A stretch of 64,000 nucleotides of DNA from JAQWCH01 sp050952725 (GTDB taxonomy: Bacteria; Bacillota_I; Bacilli_A; RFN20; CAG-826). Below the pieces are notes generated by a model. That model ran no database searches, was not told the origin of the DNA, and saw nothing but the letters and a program-made list of their open reading frames with translations. The translations under genes were made by a program, and so were the position numbers. Location: positions 682,001 to 746,000 of the forward strand of contig JBMNLN010000001.1 in NCBI GenBank assembly GCA_050952725.1, in the 5' to 3' direction. Of this stretch, positions 45,056 through 53,655 are shown one piece after another (positions within the stretch are counted from its first letter, which is position 1; each line of letters begins with the position of its first letter).

Positions 45056-45272
45056 AGCGAAAAATATTATATCAAAACCCATTGATAAATAGCAAATCAT
45101 TTATATGGGGAATTATTGGTGATTATTCCACTTGATGATCTAACATCGAATTTAGTTGTAGTCACGAAATTTCTAAGTCATCCTATGGCTAATCAATTTG
45201 AGATACTTAATTAATTGTGGCTATGATATAATGATGTTCACGTGAGTTTACTATTCAAGTCAACAGTTAACT

Positions 45273-47588
45273 ATGGAACCTAAAAGGCAAGTTATATCAA
45301 CATCTGAAGAATTAAAAAACCAAAAGCGGAAACGTCTAAGGCGCTGGCTTGGATGGATTTTAATCGTTGTTAGTTTAGTGGTTGTCAGTATTGTCCTCTA
45401 TGTGGCAATGAAGGACGATATGCCTGATAATTTCGGTGACTTTTTTGCCGTTTTCCCTGCTTTTTTCCCGAAATGGAAGTACTTGATTGGGGCCATAGGC
45501 GTGATGGCCCTAGCGGCGTTTACCGCGATGATTCGCTTTAATTTATTAATTCATGCGAACAACGGGCGCTGGTATCCAAAAGATTCTCTCCGCGTTCATA
45601 TTATCGGCAAATACTATGATTTTATTACTCCTTATTCCCTCGGGGGAGAGCCATATCAAATTTATCACTTAAGAAAATGCCATTTGACTTCAGGGCAGGC
45701 TTCGAGTGTGACGATTATTTATCTCTATACTTCACGGCTTGCTTTTTTAGTGGTCAGCTTAGCGTTATTTATCGCTTTTCCAATGGTTGTCCAAGAAGAT
45801 TGGGTGCGCATTGTCTCGATTATCGGGGCCCTTTTAACTACTCTCTTCCCAGTTACGTGGATGTCGCTGACTTTCTCGCGGCGTTTTTCCAATAAAATTG
45901 AAAGACTTTTACATCGGCTTATCGACCGATTTGCATTTAAAAAAGCTGAAAAATATAAAGCGAAAATTTCCTATTTTGTCGCTGAATACAAAGTCGCCAT
46001 TGCTACTTTTAAAGAACGAAAAGATGTTTTCTTTATCGTTATTCCCTTAGCAATCATCGGACATTTGGCCTCGCTAGCCGTTCCCTATTTTGCGATTATG
46101 GCGGTTCCGGATGCCTCTTTACTCATCGGTCCAGATTCGATCAATCTCTTCCAAATTCTCGCGGAATGTATGTATGCGGTTAATTTTACGGCGATTATCC
46201 CCACACCTGGAGGAATTGGTGGAGCCGAATTTTCTTTTGCTTCCATTTTCAGCACCTATGTAAGCGGCTCTTATCTTTTATGGGCGATGCTCATCTGGCG
46301 CTTCCTGACTTTCTATCTTTATATTCTCGTCGGTCTCACCTTGGTTATCATCTCAGCTGGCTTTAAAAAACGGGCGAAAAATCATCCGAAAGTGCAAACA
46401 GAAAAACTGACCACTTTCCAATTTATTGATAATTTCTATCCTTTGATTGATGGGGTGGTCAAAGTCGTCGATAACTATGCGATTGAATTGAATAAACGCG
46501 ACTATCAAACAACGGTAATCGCCCCCTCCTATCACAAACACGATGCGAGCAAAGATCGCTTTTCCTATCGGGTGATTCGCGCTCCTTCGCGCCGGTTTAA
46601 AAGTTTTGAATATGATGTTGCCAAAGTGCGCGTCCCCCGGAAAGTAAAAAAGGCGATTCTTTATCAAGAACCGGTCCTTCTTCACGCGCATGCTCCTTTT
46701 TTCGTTGGACATTATGCGTTAAAGTTGGCAAAGAAATACGATCTCCCCTTAATTGCTACCTTCCATTCAAAATTCTACGATGACTTTTATATGGCAACCC
46801 GTTCGAAGTTGCTTTCAAAACTCGCCCTGAAATATGTGATTTCCTTTTTCCGCGCTTGTGATGAGGTGTGGACGGTTTCCGAATATGCCGCTGGCGTTCT
46901 GCGCGATTATGGATATCACGGCGTGATTAAAGTCATGCCCAATGGCACCCATTTCCATCCGCGCAATTTCTCCGAAGAAGAACTCGCGCACTTTGCTGAA
47001 AAACACCATATCGATCGGAACAAGAAAAATCTTCTTTTTGTCGGCCATTTAATCGAACAAAAAAACATTAGAATGACAATCAAAACCTTTAAAAAACTCT
47101 ATACGGAAGATAAGAGTTATGCGCTGACCATCGTCGGTAGTGGCGGACATGAAAAACAATTGCATCAATATGCCGAAAGAATCGGGGTTAAAAATGTGAT
47201 TAACTGGGTGGATGGTTCAATTCCACTGGATGATTTACAAGCGGTCTATACTTTAGCCGATTTATTCTTCTTCCCCTCATTATATGAAACATTTTCAATT
47301 GTGCTACGCGAAGCGGCAGTGATGAAAACAGCAGCCTTAGTGGCCGCTGGTGGAGCTACAGCCGAGGCGATTACCGATGGGGAAAATGGCTTTATTGCCA
47401 CCGCCGATGTCAACTCTCTCTGTGCCAAAATCATTGAAATTTTCTCCGATCCTGTCAAATTGCAACAAGCTGGTGAAAAGGCCGCCGTCACCATTCCCCT
47501 AAGCTGGCCAGAAATCATCGATGATGTGGTGACTAATTATGAAAGAGTGGTAGAAGAATTCCATGTTCGACTCCAAATCAAAGAATAA
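45273..47588 (+). CDS. Fusion of a flippase-like membrane domain (LPG synthase TM family) and a GT4 glycosyltransferase
   Basis: A 771-residue two-part protein. Residues 20-370 match the lysylphosphatidylglycerol synthase TM/UPF0104 family: several helices, with FITPYSLGGEPYQIYHLRK near 115-133 and IIPTPGGIGGAEFSF near 308-322, the family signatures. Residues 380-765 form a GT-B glycosyltransferase of family 4: a FYPLIDGVVKVVDNYA start, HAHAPFFVGHYA near 470, GHLIEQKNI near 590 and the EX7E region FPSLYETFSIVLREA near 668. The glycosyltransferase resembles glycolipid synthases, so it probably glycosylates a membrane lipid that the other domain moves or shields; this is inference. No ribosome binding site is visible; a TATAAT lies at 45227-45232. 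It overlaps the acyltransferase gene by 26 bases. Confidence 0.85.
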   Translation: MEPKRQVISTSEELKNQKRKRLRRWLGWILIVVSLVVVSIVLYVAMKDDMPDNFGDFFAVFPAFFPKWKYLIGAIGVMALAAFTAMIRFNLLIHANNGRWYPKDSLRVHIIGKYYDFITPYSLGGEPYQIYHLRKCHLTSGQASSVTIIYLYTSRLAFLVVSLALFIAFPMVVQEDWVRIVSIIGALLTTLFPVTWMSLTFSRRFSNKIERLLHRLIDRFAFKKAEKYKAKISYFVAEYKVAIATFKERKDVFFIVIPLAIIGHLASLAVPYFAIMAVPDASLLIGPDSINLFQILAECMYAVNFTAIIPTPGGIGGAEFSFASIFSTYVSGSYLLWAMLIWRFLTFYLYILVGLTLVIISAGFKKRAKNHPKVQTEKLTTFQFIDNFYPLIDGVVKVVDNYAIELNKRDYQTTVIAPSYHKHDASKDRFSYRVIRAPSRRFKSFEYDVAKVRVPRKVKKAILYQEPVLLHAHAPFFVGHYALKLAKKYDLPLIATFHSKFYDDFYMATRSKLLSKLALKYVISFFRACDEVWTVSEYAAGVLRDYGYHGVIKVMPNGTHFHPRNFSEEELAHFAEKHHIDRNKKNLLFVGHLIEQKNIRMTIKTFKKLYTEDKSYALTIVGSGGHEKQLHQYAERIGVKNVINWVDGSIPLDDLQAVYTLADLFFFPSLYETFSIVLREAAVMKTAALVAAGGATAEAITDGENGFIATADVNSLCAKIIEIFSDPVKLQQAGEKAAVTIPLSWPEIIDDVVTNYERVVEEFHVRLQIKE

Positions 47589-48822
47589 ACTTTTTCGTCC
47601 CCATTACTGGATGCAATATATTTTTTATGGAATCTTTAAGCCCCTGGCTTTCCTTTTCGTTCGCCCCTTCTTTAAACTCCGCTATCGCAAGAATGGCTTT
47701 AAGTTCCCCAAGGGCGGTTTTCTCCTTTTGAGCAATCATCATAATAATTGGGATCCAATCTTCATCAATTTTTTTCTCCCCTGGCGTATTCCCCACTTTG
47801 TCGCCAATGAAGAAGTCTTTTATAATTCGATTACCGCATTCGTTTTTGGCCGTCTTTTAGGTCAGATTAAACGCGGGATGAGCGCAACTGATTTGGGCTA
47901 TATTCGCATCATGCAACGCTATGCGAAAGATGGCAAAGTCATCGGAATTTATCCTGAAGGCGATATCTCGATGTTTGGCGATACCCTCCCGATCGACCTG
48001 GCGATTGCCAAACTGGCCAAGATGCTTAAACTCCCGATTGTCTTAGTCCGTGGTACCGGTTTGCATTTGCGTTCACCGCGAGTTGCCAAGTATGCGCGCC
48101 GTTCGGTTTTAACTTATACAATCACTGATGTCCTCGAGGCGGAGACGGTTAGAAATTTATCCAATGAAGAGCTCCATGCCCGCATTGTCAAAGGTATTGA
48201 GCATTCAGAAAACACTTGGCAAAAAACCGCTAATATCAAAACGGGTGCCCTGCAAGCTCGCGCTAAATGGTTAGAAATCGGCTTTTTTTATTGTCCGAAA
48301 TGCCACGCCTTTGAAAGTTTTTATTCAAAGAATAACGACCTTTATTGCCGAAATTGTGATTTTCACCTCCATGCGAATCGCTATTATCGCTTCGATTACC
48401 CTTCGGATTTGCATAATACCTATCCCCACCCCGAAAACAGCAGCGATTTTGACGTATTGCAAAAAAAGGCTTTAAAGGCCCGTTTGCAGGAACACACGGA
48501 AAAAAATCCTTTAGTTGCGACGGTGGATAATATCCGTTATCACACCGCGAAGAATGGTTTGATGTTTAAGCACCGTTATCAAACGGGAAAATTTCGGCTC
48601 TATCTCGATCGCCTTGAAGTTGATAATAAACACGGTGAAATAGTGTTCAATATCCCGATGGAGGAAATCCTTTCCACCAAATTGCAATACAAAGATGTCT
48701 TTGAGATTTCTTTGCATGATTACCGTCTCCGCCTCTATAAGAAAAAGGGCACTTGGAATGGGTATCTCTATGTGGAAACCTTGAAGCTTCTTTTACAAAA
48801 ACATCAGCAAAATCTAGTATAA
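47563..48822 (+). CDS. PlsC-like acyltransferase with a zinc ribbon and C-terminal extension
   Basis: A 419-residue protein. The acyltransferase part (about 25-230) has HHNNWD near 59-64 (the H-x4-D catalytic motif) and YPEGD near 130-134, as in 1-acylglycerol-3-phosphate acyltransferases. A four-cysteine ribbon follows (CPKC near 244, CRNC near 262). The last 120 residues contain repeated beta strands (KFRLYLDRLEVDNKHGEIVFNIP), unlike standard PlsC, which has about 200-250 residues. The overlap with the preceding fusion gene suggests a joint task in membrane lipid synthesis. A start further in, at the MQYIFYG methionine, is possible but would lose the overlap. Confidence 0.85.
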   Translation: MFDSKSKNKLFRPHYWMQYIFYGIFKPLAFLFVRPFFKLRYRKNGFKFPKGGFLLLSNHHNNWDPIFINFFLPWRIPHFVANEEVFYNSITAFVFGRLLGQIKRGMSATDLGYIRIMQRYAKDGKVIGIYPEGDISMFGDTLPIDLAIAKLAKMLKLPIVLVRGTGLHLRSPRVAKYARRSVLTYTITDVLEAETVRNLSNEELHARIVKGIEHSENTWQKTANIKTGALQARAKWLEIGFFYCPKCHAFESFYSKNNDLYCRNCDFHLHANRYYRFDYPSDLHNTYPHPENSSDFDVLQKKALKARLQEHTEKNPLVATVDNIRYHTAKNGLMFKHRYQTGKFRLYLDRLEVDNKHGEIVFNIPMEEILSTKLQYKDVFEISLHDYRLRLYKKKGTWNGYLYVETLKLLLQKHQQNLV

Positions 48823-48848
48823 TTATTCTGGTAGGAGGTTTAAGAACA

Positions 48849-49430
48849 ATGAAAAAAATACCTGTGGAAACTAGCGCTCGTCACATCCATTTATCACAAG
48901 CGAGTTTTGCCTATCTCTTCGGGGAAGATGCCACTTTAGAAGTCCGTGGACCTTTAAGTCAACCTGGTCAATTCGCTTCGACTGCCCGCCTGACTTTAGT
49001 GGGGCCAAAACGGAACATTGAACGCGTTTTAATTTTAGGGCCATTACGGAAAGAAGACCAAGTGGAAATCTCCTTAACCGATGCGCGCACTTTAGGTATC
49101 AAGGTTCCGATTCGTGAAAGTGGTGATATCGCTGGCAGTGCCCCCATTAAACTTCGCAATGAAGCAAATGGCAAAGAACTCGAATTAAAAGAAGGTTTAA
49201 TCGTTGCTAAAAGACATATCCATATGACTCCAGCAGATGCGAAAACCTTTGCAGTTAAGGATAAAGAAGTGGTCGCGGTTAAAGTGCAATCGCCGCAAGA
49301 AAGAACTTTAATCTTTGAGGATGTCGTCGTCCGCGTTCGCGATGATTTTGCCCTAGCGATGCATATCGATACCGATGAAAGCAACGCTGGTGGCTTGGAA
49401 GGCGAAGTTTTTGGAGAACTCGTCAAATAA
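48849..49430 (+). CDS. pduL: Phosphate acyltransferase (phosphotransacetylase) PduL
   Basis: Transfers acyl groups between CoA and phosphate. Two copies of the PduL domain are visible with the zinc-binding segments SARHIHLS (near 9-16) and AKRHIHMTPADA (near 120). The 193 residues lack an N-terminal encapsulation peptide, so it is probably the cytoplasmic acetate-forming type that passes acetyl phosphate to acetate kinase. The frame is open for 96 bases further upstream, but the ATG at 48849 has GGAGG before it. A TATAAT at 48818-48823 overlaps the end of the acyltransferase gene. Confidence 0.93.
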   Translation: MKKIPVETSARHIHLSQASFAYLFGEDATLEVRGPLSQPGQFASTARLTLVGPKRNIERVLILGPLRKEDQVEISLTDARTLGIKVPIRESGDIAGSAPIKLRNEANGKELELKEGLIVAKRHIHMTPADAKTFAVKDKEVVAVKVQSPQERTLIFEDVVVRVRDDFALAMHIDTDESNAGGLEGEVFGELVK

Positions 49431-49452
49431 GACGAAAGCAAATGAGAAAATC

Positions 49453-49477
49453 AAAAGCGGCCAACGCCGCTTTTTTT
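49453..49477 (+). terminator. Terminator of pduL
   Basis: AAAAGCGGC-CAAC-GCCGC stem-loop with seven T. Confidence 0.93.
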
Positions 49478-49488
49478 GGTCTTTTCCC

Positions 49489-49517
49489 TTGCAATTGCTC
49501 AGTTAATTCACGATAAT
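49489..49517 (+). promoter_or_regulatory. Promoter of the SAM riboswitch-metK unit
   Basis: TTGCAA (49489-49494), 17-base spacer, GATAAT (49512-49517). Confidence 0.65.
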
Positions 49518-49532
49518 AAAGTGAACTTGATT

Positions 49533-49634
49533 CTTCTTATCCCGAACTGCGCTCTAAGGATGAAAAAGCGCGGTAGCAACTCTTGCAAAAGTAAGTGCTC
49601 TCCCAAGCAGGTCCCACACCTGAACGATAAGAAG
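49533..49634 (+). promoter_or_regulatory. SAM riboswitch (S-box/SAM-I type, variant)
   Basis: Helix P1 pairs CTTCTTATC (49533-49541) with GATAAGAAG (49626-49634), the S-box hallmark, with GAAC before the 3' strand. Inside are GATGAAAAAG and AGCAAC (the 3' side of P2 with its kink-turn), AGTGCT in the region normally AAGGTGCT, and a P4 hairpin CAGGT/ACCTG near 49605-49623. The P2 part departs from the common GGAGGGACTGGCCC form, so it may be a SAM-I variant. It sits before a terminator and metK, its classic target: SAM binding should stop SAM synthase expression. Confidence 0.85.
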
Positions 49635-49653
49635 CGGAAATGCTAGCCTTGCT

Positions 49654-49681
49654 AAACTTTCCACTGTGGGAAAGTTTTTTC
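49654..49681 (+). terminator. Riboswitch-controlled terminator before metK
   Basis: AAACTTTCC-ACTGT-GGGAAAGTT with a run of T; it lies between the aptamer and the metK ribosome binding site (TTAGGAGGAGG). Confidence 0.88.
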
Positions 49682-49697
49682 TTAGGAGGAGGAAAAA

Positions 49698-50876
49698 ATG
49701 TCAGTTAATAAAATTCTCTTTACCTCAGAATCGGTCTCGGCTGGTCATCCCGATAAAGTCGCCGATCAAATCAGCGATGCCGTACTCGATGCTTGTTTGG
49801 CCGTCGATGAACATGCGCGGGTTGCTTGTGAAACCTTTGTCAGCACGAATTATGTCTTAATCGCTGGGGAAATCACCTGTAATGGCCAGATCGATTATGA
49901 AAAAATCGCCCGTGATACGATTGCTGAAATCGGCTACACCAACCCTGAACTTGATTTTGCCGCTGAGACCGTCCAAATCGATGTGCGCATTAAAGCCCAG
50001 AGTTTAGATATCGCTCAAGGTATCGACCGCGGGGGGCTTTTAAAACAAGGCGCGGGTGATCAAGGCATGATGTTTGGCTACGCTTCTAATGAAAGTGAAG
50101 GTTATATGCCCTTAGCGATTGGCATTGCTCATAAACTAGTCCGTGTGGCCTCGACCATGTTAAAAGAAGGTAAATTTTCCCACGCTCGGCCTGATATGAA
50201 ATCGCAGGTGACGATCGACTATACCGATCCTCACCATCTCCGCATCGATAAAGTCTTGATGTCGGTTCAACATGCCCCCGATATTGATTTCAAAGCTTTT
50301 CAAATGTTTGTTCATCAAAAAATCATGATTCCTGTTGTCGCTTCGTTTGGATTAAACGTTGATTTTGCATTTATGGTCAATCCTACCGGGAGATTTGTCA
50401 ATGGGGGTCCTGCCACGGACACAGGCTTAACTGGACGAAAAATTATCGTCGATACCTATGGAGGGAGTGCTCGGCATGGAGGTGGTTGTTTCTCTGGTAA
50501 AGACCCCTCGAAAGTCGATCGGAGTGCAGCCTATATGGCGCGTTATATCGCAAAAAATTTAGTAGCCGCAGGTGTGGCAGACCGTCTGGAGATTCAATTA
50601 GCTTACGCGATCGGGGTTGCTGAACCCCAATCGATTTCCTTAGCCACTTTTGGCACCGCTAAATATCCCGACCAAGTGATTCTTCAAGTGATCGATGAAG
50701 TCTTCGATTGTCGTCCAGGCGCGATTATCAAAAAATTTCAATTAAAAAAACCGACCTTCAAATATCGCGACTTAGCAGCCTATGGTCATTTCGGTCGTCC
50801 CGACCTCGATTTACCCTATGAAAAGCTCGATCAAGTCGAGAAAATTCAAAAAACATTAAAGAAATATTCCTTGTGA
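49698..50876 (+). CDS. metK: S-adenosylmethionine synthase
   Basis: Makes SAM from methionine and ATP. The 392-residue protein shows SESVSAGHPDKVADQISD near 10-27, the catalytic loop GAGDQGMMFGYA near 113-124 and GGSARHGGGCFSGKDPSKVDRS near 253-274, all standard. SAM feeds the radical SAM enzyme MiaB and methyltransferases. A strong ribosome binding site and the riboswitch upstream make regulation clear. No strong terminator follows, only AT-rich sequence. Confidence 0.98.
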   Translation: MSVNKILFTSESVSAGHPDKVADQISDAVLDACLAVDEHARVACETFVSTNYVLIAGEITCNGQIDYEKIARDTIAEIGYTNPELDFAAETVQIDVRIKAQSLDIAQGIDRGGLLKQGAGDQGMMFGYASNESEGYMPLAIGIAHKLVRVASTMLKEGKFSHARPDMKSQVTIDYTDPHHLRIDKVLMSVQHAPDIDFKAFQMFVHQKIMIPVVASFGLNVDFAFMVNPTGRFVNGGPATDTGLTGRKIIVDTYGGSARHGGGCFSGKDPSKVDRSAAYMARYIAKNLVAAGVADRLEIQLAYAIGVAEPQSISLATFGTAKYPDQVILQVIDEVFDCRPGAIIKKFQLKKPTFKYRDLAAYGHFGRPDLDLPYEKLDQVEKIQKTLKKYSL

Positions 50877-51026
50877 TAATTAACAAAACGCAAAAAATAT
50901 CGATAAATTTCTCTTTTTCTTTTTTCTGATTCGGAAAAATGTTTTTTCCTAACAACTAAACGCCGTTTCATATTAAAATAAAAATGGGGGGAAAGCCTTC
51001 CCAGAATAATAAAGGAGAACGATAGT

Positions 51027-51575
51027 ATGAAATATCAAATTGTCGGCAAGAACATCGAGGTGACGCAAGCGATTGAAAATGCCATCATGAAGAAGCTCAA
51101 GCGGATGGAAAAATACTTCGTCATCAATGAGCAGGTCACCTGTCGCGTGCTCGTTCGTTCCTACAAAGTCGGAGCCAAAGTCGAAATTACCATCTTTACC
51201 CCGATGCTCGATTTACGCGCGGAAGTCCGCGACAACGATCTCTACGCCGCCATCGACTTAGCGGTCGATAAACTCGAAGACCAAATGCGGCGCTTAAAGA
51301 CTAGGCTAGATCGAAGTAAACGGATTAGCTTAGGCGAAACCTTCGCCCTCGAACTTATCGAAAATGAGGAAGTTGAAGAAGAAGTCGCGGAAGTGGTGCG
51401 CACAAAATCGATTTTCTTAGAACCGATGACTTTAGAAGAGGCCATCTTACGGATGGAAGCTCTCGGACATAGTTTCTTTATGTATTTAGACGCAGATGAT
51501 CATTTAATCTCGATTCTCTATCATCGTAACGATGGGGGATTTGGGATTATCCAGGCGGAGAATAAATTAAAATAA
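51027..51575 (+). CDS. hpf: Ribosome hibernation promoting factor, long form
   Basis: Binds the small subunit and pairs ribosomes into inactive 100S dimers in stationary phase or stress. The 182-residue protein has the S30AE domain (about 1-98; KNIEVTQAIENAIMKKLKRMEKYF) and, after an acidic linker, the dimerising C-terminal domain (about 125-180; LEPMTLEEAILRMEALGHSFFMYLDAD), which defines the long form of Gram-positive bacteria. AAAGGAGA precedes the ATG. Monocistronic, with a strong terminator. Confidence 0.97.
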   Translation: MKYQIVGKNIEVTQAIENAIMKKLKRMEKYFVINEQVTCRVLVRSYKVGAKVEITIFTPMLDLRAEVRDNDLYAAIDLAVDKLEDQMRRLKTRLDRSKRISLGETFALELIENEEVEEEVAEVVRTKSIFLEPMTLEEAILRMEALGHSFFMYLDADDHLISILYHRNDGGFGIIQAENKLK

Positions 51576-51599
51576 GCCGTTTTTTTACCTTAAGCGCTT

Positions 51600-51626
51600 A
51601 AAGCCATTCACCAGAATGGCTTTTTC
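51600..51626 (+). terminator. Terminator of hpf
   Basis: AAGCCATTC-ACCA-GAATGGCTT stem (nine pairs) with a T run. Confidence 0.94.
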
Positions 51627-51663
51627 TTATTTTATTCTTGTTAATTTTTGCTATGATAATTGT

Positions 51664-52530
51664 GTGAAAAAACTCTTACTTGCCGCGGATTTAGACGGCA
51701 CTCTCTTTTATCCTAAACGGCGGCGAACGATGATTTCGCGACGGAATTTAAAATTCATCCAGAAATTTATTGATGCTGGTCATCGTCTGGTAGTAATCAC
51801 GGGAAGAAGCGACCGCTATATGCAAAAGATGATTGATGTAATCGATCGGCCTTTTGATTTTATCGGATGTAATTCAGCGGTCATTGTCGCGGACAATCAA
51901 TATATTTCCGAAGCGTTTTTGCCACGAGTAATCAGTTCCATTATCGATGATTTAAATGAACTTTTCGACGTGAAAGGACTGATGCTTTTAGGGGAAAACT
52001 CGCCGATTTTAGTCACTGGTCCTGAGCGTGGTTTTCTTTCGATGAAGATAATGGAGTGGCTCTATAAATGCCAAGGAATCTATGCGGAAGAATTCATCAC
52101 CGATCATCATCGTTTTTATAAGATGATCAACGAAGGTAAAGCTTACAAATTGATGGTCTATTTTGGCAATTCGAAAAAGAAAAGAGAATATGCTTCTCAG
52201 GTCAATTCATACCTCCGGAAACATTATCCGGAAGTCGAAAGCGCTTGGTCGGGTTCAGTTGTGGAAATCACCGCGCCGAAGATCTCCAAGGGCGCAGGGT
52301 TACTAACATATTCACAATACCGCGATGTTGCCCCAGATGATATAATAGTAATTGGTGATTCGGGAAATGATATTTCGATGTTTAAAATCTTCCCGACGCA
52401 TTCATTTGTGATGAAACACGCCTCAAAAAAAGTAAAAAAATACGCGAAACATGAAATTAAATACGTTTATCAATTGCAAGATTATCTTTGTCAGTTATTA
52501 GAAGGAGTATCAGATGAATTCGATCAATAG
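51664..52530 (+). CDS. Cof-type HAD hydrolase
   Basis: A 288-residue HAD IIB phosphatase acting probably on small sugar or cofactor phosphates. Motif I is AADLDGTLFYP near 7-17, motif II VVITGRSD near 44, the motif III lysine lies in the KISKGAGLL segment near 200 and motif IV IGDSGNDISMF near 226. The frame is open back to 51616, but that region forms the hpf terminator, so the GTG at 51664 is chosen. TATGAT at 51652-51657 is only six bases before it, so the message may be leaderless. The next gene overlaps by 17 bases. Confidence 0.85.
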   Translation: MKKLLLAADLDGTLFYPKRRRTMISRRNLKFIQKFIDAGHRLVVITGRSDRYMQKMIDVIDRPFDFIGCNSAVIVADNQYISEAFLPRVISSIIDDLNELFDVKGLMLLGENSPILVTGPERGFLSMKIMEWLYKCQGIYAEEFITDHHRFYKMINEGKAYKLMVYFGNSKKKREYASQVNSYLRKHYPEVESAWSGSVVEITAPKISKGAGLLTYSQYRDVAPDDIIVIGDSGNDISMFKIFPTHSFVMKHASKKVKKYAKHEIKYVYQLQDYLCQLLEGVSDEFDQ

Positions 52531-53362
52531 TTTTATTCTCAGCATATATCAGGTGGCCTTAATCGTGCGCGATACTTTAGAGTACACGATTAAAAACCAC
52601 AAAGTACAACCCGCGGTGTATTTAGAGAGAAAAAAAGCTTGGGACGTCTTAACCCAAGAAAAAGCTCCTTTGATGACCTTTATTGCGAACAATGAAGAAA
52701 AATCAGAAAAATTCAAAGAAAATCTCGCCCATTTCAAAGGCTATGTTTTCGGCGAGGAAGATGCGATTGTTCAACTTAGCGGCGAAGAAGTGGTGGTTGA
52801 CCGCGCGCGAAACATCACCATCTTTGAAAGTGTCATCGGTATCTATCAAACCTTACTTGACATTATTCGCGGCTATTTGAAATACGCCAAAGAGCAAAAC
52901 GCCTATGAAGAAGCAATGGAAGATTTGCTCAATAAAGATGAGTTTATGTTTCGGGTCACTTCGCATTTAGTCCTCGTCGAGGAAATGTTTGACCGCTTCA
53001 CTGAATTCAATAAAGTGATGCGGGAAAGCAATGGACAACCAGGTCCCTTGACTAACTTTGTCGTGGAAGATATGAAAAAGATCAACGGGATGATTCAATT
53101 CTCGAAGGCGCATAACCAAGTCAAAGATTACCGTTATCACCAAGCGGTCGATAAGGTGATGATTCTAATCGCGCTTATTGAAGGAAAACGTCAACTGGAA
53201 CCAGAGAAGACTCTCCCCCAATTTGTCCAAGAAACGCGCCAAGGATTCGCTTCCTTAATCGCTGAAGCAGAAAAGTCGTGGCGCGACCAATTTCAAAAAG
53301 TAATGCAAGATGCTTATCAATGGTCGCAAAAACAAACGAAAAAAGAAGAAAATCTCGCTTAG
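52514..53362 (+). CDS. Helical protein of unknown function
   Basis: I do not recognise this 282-residue protein. It appears almost wholly alpha-helical, with charged amphipathic stretches (KKAWDVLTQEK, EEKSEKFKENLAHFK, AVDKVMILIALIEGKRQ) and no signal peptide or membrane helix. No cysteine or catalytic motif stands out. It overlaps the HAD gene by 17 bases (with AGAAGGAG upstream) and is followed ten bases later by a small XRE regulator, so the three genes are likely one transcript. The composition suggests a scaffold or a partner of the HAD enzyme, but nothing decides this. Confidence 0.7.
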   Translation: MNSINSFILSIYQVALIVRDTLEYTIKNHKVQPAVYLERKKAWDVLTQEKAPLMTFIANNEEKSEKFKENLAHFKGYVFGEEDAIVQLSGEEVVVDRARNITIFESVIGIYQTLLDIIRGYLKYAKEQNAYEEAMEDLLNKDEFMFRVTSHLVLVEEMFDRFTEFNKVMRESNGQPGPLTNFVVEDMKKINGMIQFSKAHNQVKDYRYHQAVDKVMILIALIEGKRQLEPEKTLPQFVQETRQGFASLIAEAEKSWRDQFQKVMQDAYQWSQKQTKKEENLA

Positions 53363-53372
53363 GAGGAAAGAA

Positions 53373-53588
53373 ATGAAAAAAGTATATTTAGAAACATTAA
53401 GAAAATTGCGGAAAGCGCATAAAATGACTTTGGAATCACTTGCGAAAAAAATCAATATTTCCAAAGCTTATCTCTCAATGATCGAGACGGGAAAAAGAAC
53501 GCTTGATTATCAACTCGCGGTCAAGATAGCCGCGGTCTTTAAACTCAAACCTGACCAAATCTTTTATCAAGATATCGCCATCGCCTAA
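53373..53588 (+). CDS. Small XRE-family DNA-binding protein
   Basis: A 71-residue protein that is little more than an HTH_3 domain (LRKLRKAHKMTLESLAKKINISKAYLSMIETGKRTLDYQLAVKIAAVF, about 7-54). The LSMIETGKR segment is the recognition helix. AGGAGGAA precedes the ATG at 53373; the longer frame starts inside the previous gene. It could regulate its own small operon or a partner elsewhere. No operator-like repeat was noted near it. Confidence 0.85.
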   Translation: MKKVYLETLRKLRKAHKMTLESLAKKINISKAYLSMIETGKRTLDYQLAVKIAAVFKLKPDQIFYQDIAIA

Positions 53589-53655
53589 TTCTCCTTTGGA
53601 TTAAAGCGATAGTTGTGTTATTATTTTCGTTGGATTATGAGGAGTATTGATTGCT

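Noticed and set aside
49507..49525. TTCAC-N9-GTGAA around the metK -10 as a Rex operator
   Set aside because: The arms point the wrong way for the Rex site (GTGAA then TTCAC), and the arms are only five bases long.
52514..53588. Toxin-antitoxin pair made of the helical protein and the XRE protein
   Set aside because: The 282-residue protein lacks toxin motifs and is coupled to a HAD hydrolase gene instead; the size and order do not suit known type II systems.
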